Source of the DNA: Oscillospiraceae bacterium | GTDB taxonomy: Bacteria; Bacillota; Clostridia; Oscillospirales; Ruminococcaceae | Assembly: GCA_900770195.1 (NCBI GenBank) | Contig: CAAGJI010000039.1 | Coordinates: forward strand, 1 to 12,677 | DNA length: 12,677 nt | Direction: 5' to 3' | Shown: positions 12,668-12,677 of the stretch, piece after piece | Layout of the letters: each line of letters begins with the position of its first letter | Numbering within the stretch: the first letter of the stretch is position 1 | Translations under genes and position numbers: made by a program | The notes under the pieces: generated by a model | What the model was told of the DNA's origin: nothing | The model's input: the letters and a program-made list of their open reading frames with translations, nothing else | Databases searched by the model: none

Positions 12668-12677
12668 AAGTGACTGG
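12668..12677. repeat. Window-terminal direct decamer (right copy)
   Basis: AAGTGACTGG is identical to bases 1-10. See the left copy for possible meanings. Confidence 0.5.

Overview
The window looks like a low-GC chromosomal stretch from a gut-type Clostridia bacterium, most likely Ruminococcus or a close Oscillospiraceae relative. This rests on the A/T-rich codon use, AAGG/GGAG ribosome binding sites, TTG starts on two genes, the gene families present, and many intergenic palindromic repeats of the CCTCTCAGTC / CCCCTCCACCGC type. The taxonomic call is inference; no RNA gene is present to anchor it.

Left part (about 150-3690, + strand): speD (AdoMet decarboxylase), speA (fold-III basic amino acid decarboxylase) and speE (spermidine synthase) encode the aminopropyl-transfer route to spermidine. 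Middle part (3960-6780, + strand): a two-gene HEPN/MNT toxin-antitoxin-type pair, a YwqG/DUF1963 protein and a carboxy(nor)spermidine dehydrogenase. This block lies between two inverted copies of a ~150 bp repeat. Next (6780-7470) comes a 0.7 kb non-coding region dense in ordered DNA signals: TTTCAAC motifs with a 13 bp inverted repeat, a terminator-like hairpin, four CGCAT motifs phased at 11-12 bp inside a 10 bp inverted repeat, eleven tandem hexamers and a strong hairpin. It leads into a tightly overlapping trio (7474-10096): a phage-replication-type (DUF6291-like) protein, nspC (carboxy(nor)spermidine decarboxylase) and a COG1313-type radical SAM protein. Right part (12355-10232, - strand): a consensus SigA promoter drives a 76-residue four-cysteine protein and asnB (glutamine-hydrolysing asparagine synthetase).

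Functionally the window holds enzymes of two different spermidine routes: SpeD/SpeE, using decarboxylated AdoMet, and dehydrogenase/NspC, using aspartate semialdehyde. No agmatine-processing gene (agmatinase, agmatine deiminase, N-carbamoylputrescine amidase) is present. The dehydrogenase and NspC, usually neighbours, are separated by the origin-like region and the phage-type gene, whose stop codon overlaps the nspC start by 4 bp.

Almost every gene boundary carries a copy or fragment of one modular palindromic repeat family. Stem sequences differ between copies yet stay self-complementary. The conserved tip AATGAGGAAT overlaps or abuts stop codons and supplies the last codons of asnB. Direct and inverted copies bracket speA-speE and the toxin-antitoxin/dehydrogenase block. 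The first and last ten bases of the window are identical, and a 17 bp inverted repeat lies just inside the ends. The strongest candidates for something undescribed are the origin-like region with its nspC-coupled phage-type gene, and the covarying repeat family.
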